Source: Lutimaribacter pacificus
Lineage (GTDB): Bacteria > Pseudomonadota > Alphaproteobacteria > Rhodobacterales > Rhodobacteraceae
DNA length: 64,000 bases
NCBI RefSeq assembly: GCF_900142185.1
Contig: NZ_FQZZ01000003.1
Span: 248,001 to 312,000, forward strand
Direction: 5' to 3'
Under the pieces are notes generated by a model. It was not told the origin of the DNA, ran no database searches, and saw nothing but the letters and a program-made list of their open reading frames with translations. Of the stretch, positions 16,202 to 25,878 are shown piece by piece (position 1 is the first letter of the stretch; each line of letters begins with the position of its first letter). The translations under genes and the position numbers were made by a program.

Positions 16202-17494
16202 ATGACAGACGCACCGACCTATGGCTTCGACACGCTGGCCATCCACGCAGGCGCCCGCCCCGACCCGGCCACGGGCGCGCGGCAGACGCCGATCTACCAG
16301 ACCACGGCCTATGTGTTCCGCGATGCCGATCACGCCGCCGCCCTCTTCAACCTGCAGGAGGTGGGATACATCTATTCCCGCCTGACCAACCCCACCGTGG
16401 CGGTGCTGCAGGAACGCGTGGCCACGCTGGAAGGCGGCGCAGGCGCAGTCTGCTGCTCGTCGGGGCACGCGGCGCAGATCATGGCGCTGTTCCCGCTGAT
16501 GGGGCCGGGCCGGAACGTGGTGGTCTCGACCCGGCTTTACGGCGGTTCGATCACCCAGTTCAGCCAGACCATCAAGCGGTTCGGCTGGAACGCGAAATTC
16601 GTCGATTTCGACGATCTGGGCGCGGTCGAGGCCGCGATCGACGATGACACCCGCGCGGTGTTCTGCGAATCCATCGCCAATCCCGGCGGCTATATCACCG
16701 ACCTGGACGCCATCGCGGCCATCGCCGACAAGGCGGGCCTGCCGCTGATCGTCGACAACACCAGCGCCACCCCCTACCTGTGCCGCCCGATCGAGCATGG
16801 CGCGACGCTGGTGGTGCATTCGATGACCAAGTTCCTGACCGGCAACGGCACCGTCACCGGCGGCGTAGTGGTGGATTCGGGCAAGTTCGACTGGTCCGCC
16901 AGCGACAAGTTCCCGTCGCTCAGCGCGCCGGAACCGGCCTATCACGGGCTGAAATTCCACGAAACCTTCGGCCCGCTGGCATTCACCTTCCACGGCATCG
17001 CCATCGGGCTGCGCGACCTCGGCATGACGCTGAACCCGCAGGCGGCGCATTACACGCTGATGGGGATCGAAACGCTGAGCCTGCGGATGGAACGCCACAT
17101 CGAAAACGCCACGAAGATCGCCGAATGGCTGGAAGGCCACGACGCGGTCGAGGGCGTGACCTATGCCGGGCTGAAATCCTCGCCCTATAACGACCGGGTG
17201 GCGCGGATCTGCCCCAAGGGCGCGGGCGGGCTGTTCACCGTGGCGCTGAAGGGCGGCTATGACGCCTGCGTGACATTCGTCGACAGCCTGGAGCTGTTCA
17301 GCCACGTGGCGAACCTGGGCGATACGCGCAGCCTTGTCATCCACTCGGCCTCGACCACGCACCGCCAGCTGACCGAGGACCAGCAGGTTGCCGCGGGCGC
17401 CGCGCCCAACGTGGTGCGCATCTCGATCGGGATCGAGGATGCCGACGACCTGATCCGCGACCTGGACCAGGCACTGGCCAAGGCCGCCGGCTGA
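16202..17494 (+). CDS. metY: O-acetylhomoserine sulfhydrylase (aminocarboxypropyltransferase)
   Basis: A 430-residue PLP enzyme of the Cys/Met metabolism family that joins O-acetylhomoserine with sulfide (or methanethiol) to give homocysteine. The PLP Lys is K210 in HSMTKFLTGNGT. Other family marks are TPIYQTTAYVFRD, YSRLTNPT, SSGHAAQIMAL and the C-terminal VRISIGIEDADDLI. Length and the GNGTVTGGVVVDSG segment favour MetY over cystathionine lyases. GGGAGG lies 5 bases before the ATG. It is preceded by an unusual repeat-rich leader and followed by a clear terminator, so it is probably monocistronic. Confidence 0.93.
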   Translation: MTDAPTYGFDTLAIHAGARPDPATGARQTPIYQTTAYVFRDADHAAALFNLQEVGYIYSRLTNPTVAVLQERVATLEGGAGAVCCSSGHAAQIMALFPLMGPGRNVVVSTRLYGGSITQFSQTIKRFGWNAKFVDFDDLGAVEAAIDDDTRAVFCESIANPGGYITDLDAIAAIADKAGLPLIVDNTSATPYLCRPIEHGATLVVHSMTKFLTGNGTVTGGVVVDSGKFDWSASDKFPSLSAPEPAYHGLKFHETFGPLAFTFHGIAIGLRDLGMTLNPQAAHYTLMGIETLSLRMERHIENATKIAEWLEGHDAVEGVTYAGLKSSPYNDRVARICPKGAGGLFTVALKGGYDACVTFVDSLELFSHVANLGDTRSLVIHSASTTHRQLTEDQQVAAGAAPNVVRISIGIEDADDLIRDLDQALAKAAG

Positions 17495-17520
17495 CCGGGA
17501 CCGGCCTGCGGGCAAAGCAA

Positions 17521-17549
17521 AAGGCGCACCGGACGGGTGCGCCTTTTTC
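17521..17549 (+). terminator. Bidirectional intrinsic terminator after metY
   Basis: GGCGCACC, 5-base loop, GGTGCGCC, then five T; A residues precede the stem, so it can also serve the convergent gene at 17575. Confidence 0.85.
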
Positions 17550-17574
17550 GTTCATGAACAATGCGTTGCAGCGC

Positions 17575-18258
17575 CTAGTTCAACTCATACACCATCGAGA
17601 CCGTGGCGCTCAGGCTGACCTCGCCCTCGGCGATGGGCACGGCGGCGACATCGGCGGCCATCCGCTCCATCATCACCGGGCGCGGCATTCCGCCGCCCGC
17701 CTCGCGGATATCGCGGACCTCGCCCAGCCCGACGCCTGCGGCCTCGGCCAGCAGTTCGGCCTTGCGCCGCGCATCGGCCACGGCGCGGCGGCGGGCCTCG
17801 TCCATCGCCTCCTCCCCGTCCTGCAGGGTGAAGGAAATACCGTCGATCCGGTTCGCGCCATCGCCGACCAGCGCCCCCAGAACCGCGCCGGTGCTGGGCA
17901 GGTCGCGCACCCGCACCAGGACCGAGTTCATCGCCTCGAACCCGACGACCCGGCGCGTCCGCGTGCCGCTGCTGTTCTCGTAAACCGGGTTCAGCGAAAG
18001 CTGGGTCGTCTGGATGTCGCGCGGCTCGATCCCCTGCCCGGCAAGCTGGGCCTGCATCCGCGTCATCGCCTCGGAGGCGCGCGACAGCGCGACCTCGGCC
18101 GACTTGTCCTGTTCCACCACGCCCACGCGGATCACCGCCATGTCGGGCGCGCGCGCCACCTCGCCGGTGCCGGTCACGGTCAGCACGCGCGCGGCATCCT
18201 CGGCCCATGCGGTGGCGGGTGCCAGCGTCAGAAGCGCGCAGATCAAGATATTTCTCAT
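17575..18258 (-). CDS. SIMPL-domain (DUF541) periplasmic protein
   Basis: A 227-residue exported protein. The signal peptide MRNILICALLTLAPATAWA is followed by the SIMPL domain: VLTVTGTGEVARAPDMAVIRVGV at the start, the central GFEAMNSVLVRVRDL and the EARRRAVADARRKAELLAEA helix. Members form oligomeric rings in the periplasm or outer membrane; some, such as BP26, are antigens, and E. coli YggE lowers oxidative stress. GGAGGG lies 5 bases before the ATG. It is convergent with metY and divergent from the gene at 18423. Confidence 0.88.
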   Translation of the reverse strand: MRNILICALLTLAPATAWAEDAARVLTVTGTGEVARAPDMAVIRVGVVEQDKSAEVALSRASEAMTRMQAQLAGQGIEPRDIQTTQLSLNPVYENSSGTRTRRVVGFEAMNSVLVRVRDLPSTGAVLGALVGDGANRIDGISFTLQDGEEAMDEARRRAVADARRKAELLAEAAGVGLGEVRDIREAGGGMPRPVMMERMAADVAAVPIAEGEVSLSATVSMVYELN

Positions 18259-18422
18259 GGGAATCCCTCCGAAAACCTAATGGTTTACAGCCTGACGCCT
18301 CTGCGGGCGCGCGCAAGGGGGAACTGCGCCGATGCCTTCCCCTAGGCAACAAGCTGCTGTATCCTCCTCGCGTCCGAACGGGGGACTCCCCTGTCATGCC
18401 ATGAGATGTTAAACGCCCGGCG

Positions 18423-20891
18423 ATGAAACCGAATTTCGCCCTTGTCCTTTCATTCGACGGTATCCGCCTGCTGCATCGCGCGCCGGCGGGCTGGTTGCGC
18501 GTGGGCGCGGCGGCGCTGGACGCCCCCGATCTGACCGCCGAGCTGGAGGGGGTGCGGGGCAAGGCGCTGCGGCTCGATCCCGGCGGGATACGGGCCAAGC
18601 TGGTGATCCCGAACGAGCAGATCCGCTATCTCACCATCGAAACCGGGGACCTGGACGAGGGCGACATCCCTGCCCGGGTGCGCGATGCGCTGGATGGCGC
18701 GACGCCTTACGCGGTCGGGGACCTGGCCTTTGACTGGGCCCGCGACGGAGCACAGACCCATATCGCGGCGGTCGCGCGCGAAACGCTGGACGAGGCCGAG
18801 GATTTCGCCACCGAACATGCGTTCAACCCGGTCAGTTTCGTGGCAATCCCGCCCGAAGGCGCGTTTTCCGGCGAGCCGTTCTTTGGCCCCGCGCCCTCGT
18901 CGGCGGGCTGGCTGCCCGCGACCGAAAGCCTGACGCGCGATTTGCAACCGATCCGCGTGGTCGGCCGGGCCGAGGTGCCCGCCGCGCCGCCGCCGACCGC
19001 CCCGGAGCAGGATGAACCGGCGGAAAGCGCCCCGGTGGCCGAGGCCGAAGCGGATGTTCAGGAGGGTGCGCCCGACACCCCCGAAGCCGCATCGCAGGCA
19101 GCGGACGACGCGCCCGAAGCCGCGCCGTCAGACGCGGACACGCCCGAAACCGTGCCGGAGCCGGACGATACGCCCGAAACCGACGAGACCGGGGAGGAAG
19201 AGGCACCGCCGCTTGCCGTGCCGGTGGAAACACCGCCCGTCCCGGCCTTTTCGTCGATTCGCGCCGCGCGCGACGAGGTGCCGCCACCGCCACGGGTCAG
19301 CGCCACCGCCCCGGTGATCGAGCTTGAGGACGACTTGCCCGGGGCGCCACCGGTCACCGGCAAACCGGCGGCCGCGAAACCGGCGCGCGACGTGCATTTC
19401 ACCGGCCCCGCCCGCCCCGACGGTGACGCAGGGCAGGACAGTGGCGGGTTCTTTTCGCGCCGTGGCGGCAGCGAGGCCCGCAAGGCGCCCGCCCCGCCCC
19501 GACCCGCGCCGATCCCCCCCGCGCCGCCCGACCTGAGCGCCAGCCTGCTGGCCACCGCGCCCGCCGCAGCCGATCCCGAGACCGAGCGCCAGCGCATGAC
19601 GATCTTCGGCGCGCGCCAACCCGCCAGGCCCCGCGCGCAGGTGGGCGGCAAGCCGCGTTACCTTGGGCTGATCCTGACCGTGGCGTTGCTGCTGTTCCTT
19701 GCCGGTGTCGCGGCCTGGGCCTCGATCTTTTCCGACGAGGGGCTGTCGCGGCTGTGGGGGCCGGTCGAAACCGAGGTGGTGACCCTGCCCGACGAGGGCA
19801 CGGCGCCCATAGATACGCTTGAAATCGAGGGCGACGAGGCGCTGAGCGGAGAGGACGAGATCGACCTGGCAGCGGTCGATCCAACGGCGCTGCCCGATAC
19901 CCTGCTGCCCGAGGATACCCCCGAAACGCTGGCCCAGCCCGCCCCGCTGCCCGACCTGACCCCGGAAGAGGCCGCCGTGCGCTATGCCGCGACGGGCATC
20001 TGGCAGATGGCGCCCGAGCCGCCCGAAACGCCCGGTTTCACCCAGCTTGACGAGCTTTACACCGCCTCGATCGACCCGAAGGTCGATACCGGGGACGCGG
20101 TGGCGCTGCCGCCGGTGTCGGCGCTTCTGGGCGACGCCATGATGGAACCGCAGGCCTCGCCCGCGGCACCGGGAACCGCCTTCGACCTTGACGAGCGCGG
20201 GCTGGTGCGCGCCACGCCCGAGGGCGCGCTGACCCCCGACGGGATACCGGTCTATGCCGGTCGCCCGCCGCTGTTGCCCGCGCGGCTGCCCACCCGGTTC
20301 GAACAGACCCCGCAAGAAATCACCGAGGATCTGGCACGGCTGGCCGCGTTCCGCCCGCGCACGCGCCCCGGCGACCTTGTGCAGCAGAACGAACGCAGCA
20401 ACCTGGGCGGGCTGACCCGCGACGAACTGGCCGAGATCCGCCCGCGCCTGCGCCCCGAGGCCGCCAAGGCCGAGGAAGAGGTCGACGAAACCGCGACCGC
20501 GCAGGCGGTTGGCGCCTCGCTCAAGCCGCGTGTCCGGCCGTCGAACATCGCCCAGATCGTGCAGCGCGCCGAAAGCATCGAGCGCACACAGCCCGTGCAG
20601 ACCGCCGCCGTGGTGGCCCCGCGCACCGTCAGCCCCAGCGTCCCCTCCAGCGCCAGCGTCGCGCGCGAGGCCACGGTGCAGAACGCCATCCGGCTGAACC
20701 GCGTGAACCTGATCGGCGTCTACGGCAAACCTTCCAGCCGCCGCGCGCTGGTGCGGATGTCGAACGGGCGCTACGTCAAGGTGCAGGTGGGCGACCGGCT
20801 GGATGGCGGCCGCGTGCAGGCCATCGGCGAAAGCGAGCTGAGCTATGTCAAGAACGGCCGCGCCGTCACCCTGACCATGCCGCGGGGGTAA
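18423..20891 (+). CDS. PilM/GspL-like to PilP/GspC-like single-span membrane protein
   Basis: An 822-residue protein with three parts. Residues 1-170 (MKPNFALVLSFDGIRLLHR... TIETGDLDEGDIPARVRDALD) look like the cytoplasmic PilM/GspL fold. Residues 180-400 are low-complexity, rich in Pro, Glu and Asp. One membrane helix at about 413-435 (YLGLILTVALLLFLAGVAAW) is followed by a long periplasmic linker. The C-terminal 60 residues (VNLIGVYGKPSSRRALVRM... GDRLDGGRVQAIGESELSY) resemble the PilP/GspC homology region. The assignment is by pattern, not search. No other pilus or type II secretion gene adjoins it, so its partners must be elsewhere. It may have been annotated as a translation factor because of the repetitive middle. 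Confidence 0.6.
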   Translation: MKPNFALVLSFDGIRLLHRAPAGWLRVGAAALDAPDLTAELEGVRGKALRLDPGGIRAKLVIPNEQIRYLTIETGDLDEGDIPARVRDALDGATPYAVGDLAFDWARDGAQTHIAAVARETLDEAEDFATEHAFNPVSFVAIPPEGAFSGEPFFGPAPSSAGWLPATESLTRDLQPIRVVGRAEVPAAPPPTAPEQDEPAESAPVAEAEADVQEGAPDTPEAASQAADDAPEAAPSDADTPETVPEPDDTPETDETGEEEAPPLAVPVETPPVPAFSSIRAARDEVPPPPRVSATAPVIELEDDLPGAPPVTGKPAAAKPARDVHFTGPARPDGDAGQDSGGFFSRRGGSEARKAPAPPRPAPIPPAPPDLSASLLATAPAAADPETERQRMTIFGARQPARPRAQVGGKPRYLGLILTVALLLFLAGVAAWASIFSDEGLSRLWGPVETEVVTLPDEGTAPIDTLEIEGDEALSGEDEIDLAAVDPTALPDTLLPEDTPETLAQPAPLPDLTPEEAAVRYAATGIWQMAPEPPETPGFTQLDELYTASIDPKVDTGDAVALPPVSALLGDAMMEPQASPAAPGTAFDLDERGLVRATPEGALTPDGIPVYAGRPPLLPARLPTRFEQTPQEITEDLARLAAFRPRTRPGDLVQQNERSNLGGLTRDELAEIRPRLRPEAAKAEEEVDETATAQAVGASLKPRVRPSNIAQIVQRAESIERTQPVQTAAVVAPRTVSPSVPSSASVAREATVQNAIRLNRVNLIGVYGKPSSRRALVRMSNGRYVKVQVGDRLDGGRVQAIGESELSYVKNGRAVTLTMPRG

Positions 20892-21069
20892 GGCGGCCCC
20901 GCGGGGCGCTTCGGCAACCGGCCCTGCATCGTCCTGCCACCCGCCACTGCCGCCCATTCTCGCGGCAGGACAGCACCATTCCGCGCATTTTAATCATTCC
21001 CGCGCCCCGCTCCCCCTCGACACGCGCGAAATTCACATTATTGTCGCAGAAAACGCGGAAAATACGCAC

Positions 21070-21525
21070 ATGATGGACGAAACCGATAAACGGCTGCTGG
21101 CGGCGCTGCAGGCCAATGCGCACCTGACCGCACAGGAGCTGGGCGAGATGCTGAACCTGTCCTCCAGCCAGGCCGGGCGCCGGCGGCAGCGGCTGGAGGC
21201 CGAGGGCTATATCCGGTGCTATTGCGCGCGGCTCGATCCCGGGCGGATCGGGCTTGCGGTGCAGGCCTTCGTGCAGGTGCAGCTGGGCCCCAACGCGGCC
21301 GAACAGTCGCACAGTTTCGCGCGGCTGATCGACACCAGCCCCGAGGTCACCTCGGCCTGGACGCTGACGGGGGATGCGGATTACCTGCTGCGCGTCTGGT
21401 GCGAGGACCTGGGCGCGCTGAACCGGCTGATTCACGACCGCCTGCTGCCGCATCCGGCGGTCGCGCGGGTGCAGAGCCAGATCGTCATGGACCAGTTCAA
21501 GCAGGACGCCCCCCTGCCCACCTGA
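21070..21525 (+). CDS. Lrp/AsnC-family transcriptional regulator
   Basis: A 151-residue regulator. The N-terminal winged helix (DETDKRLLAALQANAHLTAQELGEML with NLSSSQAGRRRQRLEAEGYI) is joined to a C-terminal RAM ligand-binding domain (VTSAWTLTGDADYLLRVWCED). It probably senses an amino acid and may act as an octamer. ATG codons at 21070 and 21073 are both possible. The antiporter gene begins 22 bases downstream and is probably co-transcribed. The 178-base gap upstream is AT-richer just before the start (GAAATTCACATTATTGTCGC) and likely holds its promoter and autoregulatory sites. Confidence 0.9.
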   Translation: MMDETDKRLLAALQANAHLTAQELGEMLNLSSSQAGRRRQRLEAEGYIRCYCARLDPGRIGLAVQAFVQVQLGPNAAEQSHSFARLIDTSPEVTSAWTLTGDADYLLRVWCEDLGALNRLIHDRLLPHPAVARVQSQIVMDQFKQDAPLPT

Positions 21526-21547
21526 GCGCGCGACAAAGGAGCGATAC

Positions 21548-23449
21548 GTGCAAGAATTTCTGTTTCAGGCCTCGATCTACCTGCTGGCGGCGGTGATCGC
21601 GGTGCCATTGGCGGCACGGCTGGGGCTGGGTTCGGTGCTGGGTTACCTGACGGCGGGCATCGTGATCGGGCCGGTGCTGGGACTGACCGGCAGCGAAACG
21701 CAGGATGTCCAGCATTTCGCCGAATTCGGCGTGGTAATGATGCTGTTCATCATCGGGCTGGAGCTTGAGCCGCGCACGCTGTGGGACATGCGCCACCGGC
21801 TGATCGGGCTGGGCGGGCTGCAGATCGGGCTGACCACGCTGGCGGTGATGGCCGGGGCGCAATGGCTGGGGTTCTACTGGTCGGTGGCGCTGGCGATCGG
21901 GATGGTGGTGGCGCTGTCCTCGACCGCGATCGTGCTGCAGACGCTGTCGGAAAAGGGGCTGATCCAGACCGGCGGCGGGCGCTCGGCCTTTTCGGTGCTG
22001 CTGACGCAGGATATCGCGGTAATCCCGATGCTGGCGGTGCTGCCCCTGCTGGCGCTGCCGGGGGCGCTGCAGATTTCGCCGCAGGGCAACGTGATGCGCG
22101 CCGGCGACATGGAGCAGGCCGCGGACGAGGCCCATCACGCCATGTCGCTGGTCGAGGGGCTGCCGGCCTGGGGCGTGACGCTGGTCACGCTGGCCGTTGT
22201 CGTCGGCATCATTCTGGCGGGCATCTACCTGACGCGACCGATATTCGCCTTCATCCACCATGCCCGCCTGCGCGAGATGTATACCGCGCTGGCGCTGCTG
22301 ATCGTGCTGGGCATCGCGCTGCTGATGCAGATGGTGGGCCTGTCGCCCGCGCTCGGCGCGTTCCTGGCCGGCGTGGTTCTGGCCAACAGCGAATTCCGGC
22401 ACGAGCTTGAGGGCGATATCGAGCCCTTCAAGGGCCTGCTGCTGGGGCTGTTCTTCATCACCGTGGGGGCAGGCATCAATTTCGGCACGCTCTGGTCGGC
22501 CCCGGTAACGCTGATCGGGCTGACGCTGGCGCTGATCCTGGTCAAGGGCGCGATCCTTTATATGCTGGCGCTGGCCTTCCGGCTGCGGGGCCGCGACAAG
22601 TGGCTGTTCACGCTCAGCCTGGCGCAGGCGGGGGAATTCGGCTTTGTGCTGCTGTCCTTTTCGGTGCAGCAATCGGTGATCCCGCGCGATGTCGCCGACC
22701 GGCTGTTGCTGATCGTGGCGCTGTCGATGCTGATCACGCCCTTGCTGTTCATCCTTTACGAATGGCTGTCGCGCCACATGGGCGACGACGGCACCGCCCA
22801 GCCCGAGGACGAGATCGACGAACAGGGCCCGGTGATCATCGCCGGGATCGGACGGTTCGGGCAGATCGTCAACCGGCTGGTGCAGTCCAGCGGCTTCAGG
22901 ACCGTGGTGCTGGATCACGACATGGAAACCATCCAGCTGATGCGCAAGTTCGGCTTCAAGGGGTTCTTCGGCGATCCGACGCGGCCCGAGCTTCTCCATG
23001 CCGCGGGGCTGGCCGAGGCCAAGGTGCTGGTGGCGGCGCTGGACGACCCGGCCGCGACGACGCGGCTGGTCGGCTATGCCCGGCGCGAACGGCCCGACCT
23101 GCACATCATCGCCCGCGCCCATGACCGCACCCATGTGTTCGAGCTGTACCAGGCCGGCGCCGACGACATCGTGCGCGAGATGTTCGACAGCTCCCTGCGC
23201 GCGGGCCGCTACGTGCTGGAGCATATCGGGCTGAGCGAGTATGAGGCCGCCGAGGCCGAGCGCGTGTTCTATCACCATGACCGCGAAACCGTGCGCGAAC
23301 TGGCGCAACTGTGGGACCCGGACATTCCCGCCTCGCAGAACGAGCCCTATATCGCCCGCGCACGCGAGCTGGAGCGCGAGCTGGAGGCGGCACTGGCCCA
23401 GCTCGAGGTGCTGCGCGACAAGGCCGAGGGCGATCCGCCCCCCGGCTGA
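21548..23449 (+). CDS. CPA2 monovalent cation:proton antiporter with TrkA-N domain (KefB/C-like)
   Basis: A 633-residue membrane transporter. About 12 helices cover residues 1-400, with the family marks LTAGIVIGPVLGLTG, FAEFGVVMMLFIIGLELEP, VALSSTAIVLQTLSE and FLAGVVLANSEFRHELE. A cytoplasmic RCK/TrkA-N domain follows (PVIIAGIGRFGQIVNRLVQS, binding NAD(H) or a nucleotide). It probably exchanges K+ or Na+ for protons. The start is GTG at 21548 with AAAGGAG a few bases upstream. The glutathione-gated Kef system is the nearest named relative, but the gating ligand is unknown. The C-terminal 30 residues form a charged coil. Confidence 0.92.
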   Translation: MQEFLFQASIYLLAAVIAVPLAARLGLGSVLGYLTAGIVIGPVLGLTGSETQDVQHFAEFGVVMMLFIIGLELEPRTLWDMRHRLIGLGGLQIGLTTLAVMAGAQWLGFYWSVALAIGMVVALSSTAIVLQTLSEKGLIQTGGGRSAFSVLLTQDIAVIPMLAVLPLLALPGALQISPQGNVMRAGDMEQAADEAHHAMSLVEGLPAWGVTLVTLAVVVGIILAGIYLTRPIFAFIHHARLREMYTALALLIVLGIALLMQMVGLSPALGAFLAGVVLANSEFRHELEGDIEPFKGLLLGLFFITVGAGINFGTLWSAPVTLIGLTLALILVKGAILYMLALAFRLRGRDKWLFTLSLAQAGEFGFVLLSFSVQQSVIPRDVADRLLLIVALSMLITPLLFILYEWLSRHMGDDGTAQPEDEIDEQGPVIIAGIGRFGQIVNRLVQSSGFRTVVLDHDMETIQLMRKFGFKGFFGDPTRPELLHAAGLAEAKVLVAALDDPAATTRLVGYARRERPDLHIIARAHDRTHVFELYQAGADDIVREMFDSSLRAGRYVLEHIGLSEYEAAEAERVFYHHDRETVRELAQLWDPDIPASQNEPYIARARELERELEAALAQLEVLRDKAEGDPPPG

Positions 23450-23455
23450 GCGGGG

Positions 23456-24466
23456 TCAGCCGTCGCTGACCCCGGCCTCGGCGAAGGTGGCCATGCCCGA
23501 CTGGCAGGCCACCGCGCCCTTGACCACCCCGATCGCCAGCGCCGCGCCCGACCCTTCGCCAAGGCGCAGGCCCAGATGCAGCAGCGGCTCCTTGCCCAGA
23601 TGGCCGAGCAGGCGGGGATGGCCCGGTTCGGCGCTGACATGGCCGGCAAGACAGTGATCCAGCGCGCCGGGCAGTTCGCTGTGCAGGCAGGCGGCGGCGG
23701 CAGTGCAGATGAACCCGTCAAGGATGACCGGGATGCGCAGGGTCCGCGCCCGCGCGATGGCCCCGGCCATCGCTGCCAGTTCGCGCCCGCCAAGGCAGCG
23801 CAGCGCCTCAAGCCCGGTGGCCCCGGCGTGGCGCGCCACGCCTGCGGCCACCACGCGGGTCTTTACGCCCAGCCCGGCATCGTCCACCCCGGTGCCGCGC
23901 CCGACCCAGTCCGCCGGATCGCCGCCGAACAGCGCATGCGCGACCGCCGCCGCCGAGGTGGTGTTGCCGATCCCCATTTCGCCCGTCACCAGCAGGTCGG
24001 ATGCGGGATCGACCGCGTCCCACCCCGTCAGGAAGGCATGCAGGAACCCGGCCTCGTCCATCGCGGGGCCTTGGGTGAAATCCGCCGTGGGCGTGTCGAG
24101 ATCCAGCGCATGAACATCCATCCGCGCGCCAAACAGCCGCGACAACTGGTTGATCGCCGCGCCGCCGGCCCGGAAGTTCAGCACCATCTGCGCCGTCACC
24201 TCGGCGGGAAAGGCGCTGACGCCCTGCGCCGTGACCCCGTGATTGCCCGCGAACACCACCACCTGCGGCGCGTCGGCATGGGGTTTGTCGGTGCCCTGCC
24301 AGCCGCCCATCCAGATCGCCAGATCCTCGAGCCGGCCCAGAGCGCCCGGCGGTTTCGTCAGCTGCCCGTTGCGCGCGCCCGCGGCGGCGATCGCGGCGCT
24401 GTCGGGGCCCGGCGCGGCGGCAAGCAGCGCGCGGATGTCGTTCAGGGTCTGGGGGCGGTCGGCCAT
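23456..24466 (-). CDS. cobT: Nicotinate-nucleotide--dimethylbenzimidazole phosphoribosyltransferase
   Basis: A 336-residue enzyme that makes alpha-ribazole phosphate, activating the lower ligand of cobalamin. Conserved parts: [51 protein letters not shown], and the C-terminal [19 protein letters not shown], where the Glu is the catalytic base. The ATG at 24466 gives a normal N-terminus ([15 protein letters not shown]). It is divergent from cobS, the enzyme that uses its product, with 76 bases between the starts. No cobalamin riboswitch fits in that gap. Confidence 0.96.
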   Translation of the reverse strand: MADRPQTLNDIRALLAAAPGPDSAAIAAAGARNGQLTKPPGALGRLEDLAIWMGGWQGTDKPHADAPQVVVFAGNHGVTAQGVSAFPAEVTAQMVLNFRAGGAAINQLSRLFGARMDVHALDLDTPTADFTQGPAMDEAGFLHAFLTGWDAVDPASDLLVTGEMGIGNTTSAAAVAHALFGGDPADWVGRGTGVDDAGLGVKTRVVAAGVARHAGATGLEALRCLGGRELAAMAGAIARARTLRIPVILDGFICTAAAACLHSELPGALDHCLAGHVSAEPGHPRLLGHLGKEPLLHLGLRLGEGSGAALAIGVVKGAVACQSGMATFAEAGVSDG

Positions 24467-24542
24467 GCGGGTTCCCTCGTTGATTGTTGCGTTGCCCCGG
24501 TGTTTAACCGCTGCACACATGCGCACAAGCGGAGTTCGCCCC

Positions 24543-25310
24543 ATGCCAGCGCCCGAAACCGACAGATCCCCGTTTTCCCCCGGCGATATCGCCGCCGCGC
24601 TGGGGTTGCTGACGCGCCTGCCGGTGCCCGTATCCGACGCGGCGGCGGCGCGCGGGGCGCGCGCGGCCTGGGCCTATCCGGTGGCCGGGCTGGCGGTGGC
24701 GCTGTCAGGCGGGGCCGTGGGCTGGATCGCGCTGGCACTGGGGCTGGCGCCGATGCTGGCGGCGGGGCTGGCGCTGGCCGCGATGACCGCCGCCACCGGC
24801 GCCCTGCACGAGGACGGACTGGCCGATTGCGCCGACGGGTTCTGGGGCGGGTGGGACCGCGCGCGGCGGCTGGAGATCATGAAGGACAGCCGGATCGGCA
24901 CCTATGGCGTGCTGGCGCTGGTGCTGGGCACCGGCCTGCGCTGGGGCGCGCTGGGGGCGCTGTTCGCCGCGGGCCATGTCTGGGCCCCGCTGATCGCGGC
25001 GGCGATGCTCAGCCGGGCGGCGATGCCCGCGCTGATGGCCGCCCTGCCCCATGCCCGCGACAGCGGGCTGTCGCGCCACGTGGGCCGGCCGGACGGCACG
25101 ACCGTCGCGGCGGGGGCGGGCCTTGCGCTGGTCGCGTCGGCGCTGGTGCTGGGGTTCGGCGCGGCGCTGGGGGCCACCGTCGTGGCGCTGCTTGCCGCGT
25201 CCTGCGTCGCGGCACTGGCCCGCGCGCGGATCGGCGGGCAGACCGGCGACGTGCTGGGGGCGGCGCAACAGGTCTGCGAAATCGCGGTGCTGCTGGCGCT
25301 CAGCGCATGA
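24543..25310 (+). CDS. cobS: Adenosylcobinamide-GDP ribazoletransferase (cobalamin synthase)
   Basis: A 255-residue inner-membrane enzyme that joins adenosylcobinamide-GDP and alpha-ribazole (phosphate) in the last steps of B12 synthesis. The family signature is [15 protein letters not shown] followed by [10 protein letters not shown]. Several hydrophobic helices cover the rest. The ATG at 24543 has GGAG 8 bases upstream and is preferred over 24519. It is divergent from cobT. A terminator-like hairpin overlaps the stop region. Confidence 0.95.
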   Translation: MPAPETDRSPFSPGDIAAALGLLTRLPVPVSDAAAARGARAAWAYPVAGLAVALSGGAVGWIALALGLAPMLAAGLALAAMTAATGALHEDGLADCADGFWGGWDRARRLEIMKDSRIGTYGVLALVLGTGLRWGALGALFAAGHVWAPLIAAAMLSRAAMPALMAALPHARDSGLSRHVGRPDGTTVAAGAGLALVASALVLGFGAALGATVVALLAASCVAALARARIGGQTGDVLGAAQQVCEIAVLLALSA

Positions 25311-25340
25311 AAAAACCGCGCCCGGTGCGGGGCGCGGTTC
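25310..25340 (-). terminator. Intrinsic terminator between cobS and carD
   Basis: AACCGCGCCC (25314-25323) pairs with GGGCGCGGTT (25330-25339). On the minus strand the stem leads into a T-tract, so it best serves carD. On the plus strand it follows the cobS stop directly and may act in both directions. Confidence 0.75.
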
Positions 25341-25368
25341 GATTTCGATACCCTCCGGGCGTTCCGGC

Positions 25369-25878
25369 TTACGCGGCGCGCGATACCAGCGCCTCGTCCA
25401 CCTTCCGGGCGGCGTCCACCTCGTCGCTGCCCGACACCGCGGCAACCTCGCGCGTGAGCCGTTCCAGCGCCGCCTCGTAAAGCTGGCGCTCGGAATAGCT
25501 CTGCTCGCGCTGGTCGTCGGTGCGGTGCAGGTCGCGCACCACCTCGGCGATGGCGATCAGGTCGCCCGAGTTGATCTTTTGCTCGTATTCCTGGGCCCGG
25601 CGCGACCACATCGCGCGCTTGACCTTGGCCTTGCCCTTGAGCGTTTTCATCGCCTGGCTGACCACGTCGGGGCTGGACAGGCTGCGCATCCCGATCTCGG
25701 TGGCCTTGTTGGTGGGCACCCGCAGCGTCATCTTGTCCTTTTCGAAGGAGATCACGAAAAGCTCCAGCTTGATGCCGGCGATTTCCTGCTCTTCGATCGA
25801 GATGATTTGTCCAACGCCATGGGCCGGATAGACCACGTAGTCATTGGGGCGAAACTCGGCTTTCTTGGCTTTGCTCAT
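25369..25878 (-). CDS. carD: CarD/CdnL-family RNA polymerase-binding transcription factor
   Basis: A 169-residue regulator. The N-terminal Tudor-like RNA-polymerase interaction domain (NDYVVYPAHGVGQIISIEEQE) is followed by the helical DNA-binding domain (MWSRRAQEYEQKINSGDLIAIAEVVRDLHR). In Rhodobacter and mycobacteria CarD stabilises open complexes at promoters lacking strong -10 features, including rRNA promoters. AAGGA lies close before the ATG at 25878. It stands next to fdxA, an arrangement usual in alphaproteobacteria. It is important here because the order lacks the T at position -7 of many promoters. Confidence 0.96.
   Translation of the reverse strand: MSKAKKAEFRPNDYVVYPAHGVGQIISIEEQEIAGIKLELFVISFEKDKMTLRVPTNKATEIGMRSLSSPDVVSQAMKTLKGKAKVKRAMWSRRAQEYEQKINSGDLIAIAEVVRDLHRTDDQREQSYSERQLYEAALERLTREVAAVSGSDEVDAARKVDEALVSRAA

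Noticed and set aside
24467-24542. Cobalamin riboswitch between cobT and cobS
   Set aside because: The gap has only 76 bases and no B12-box.
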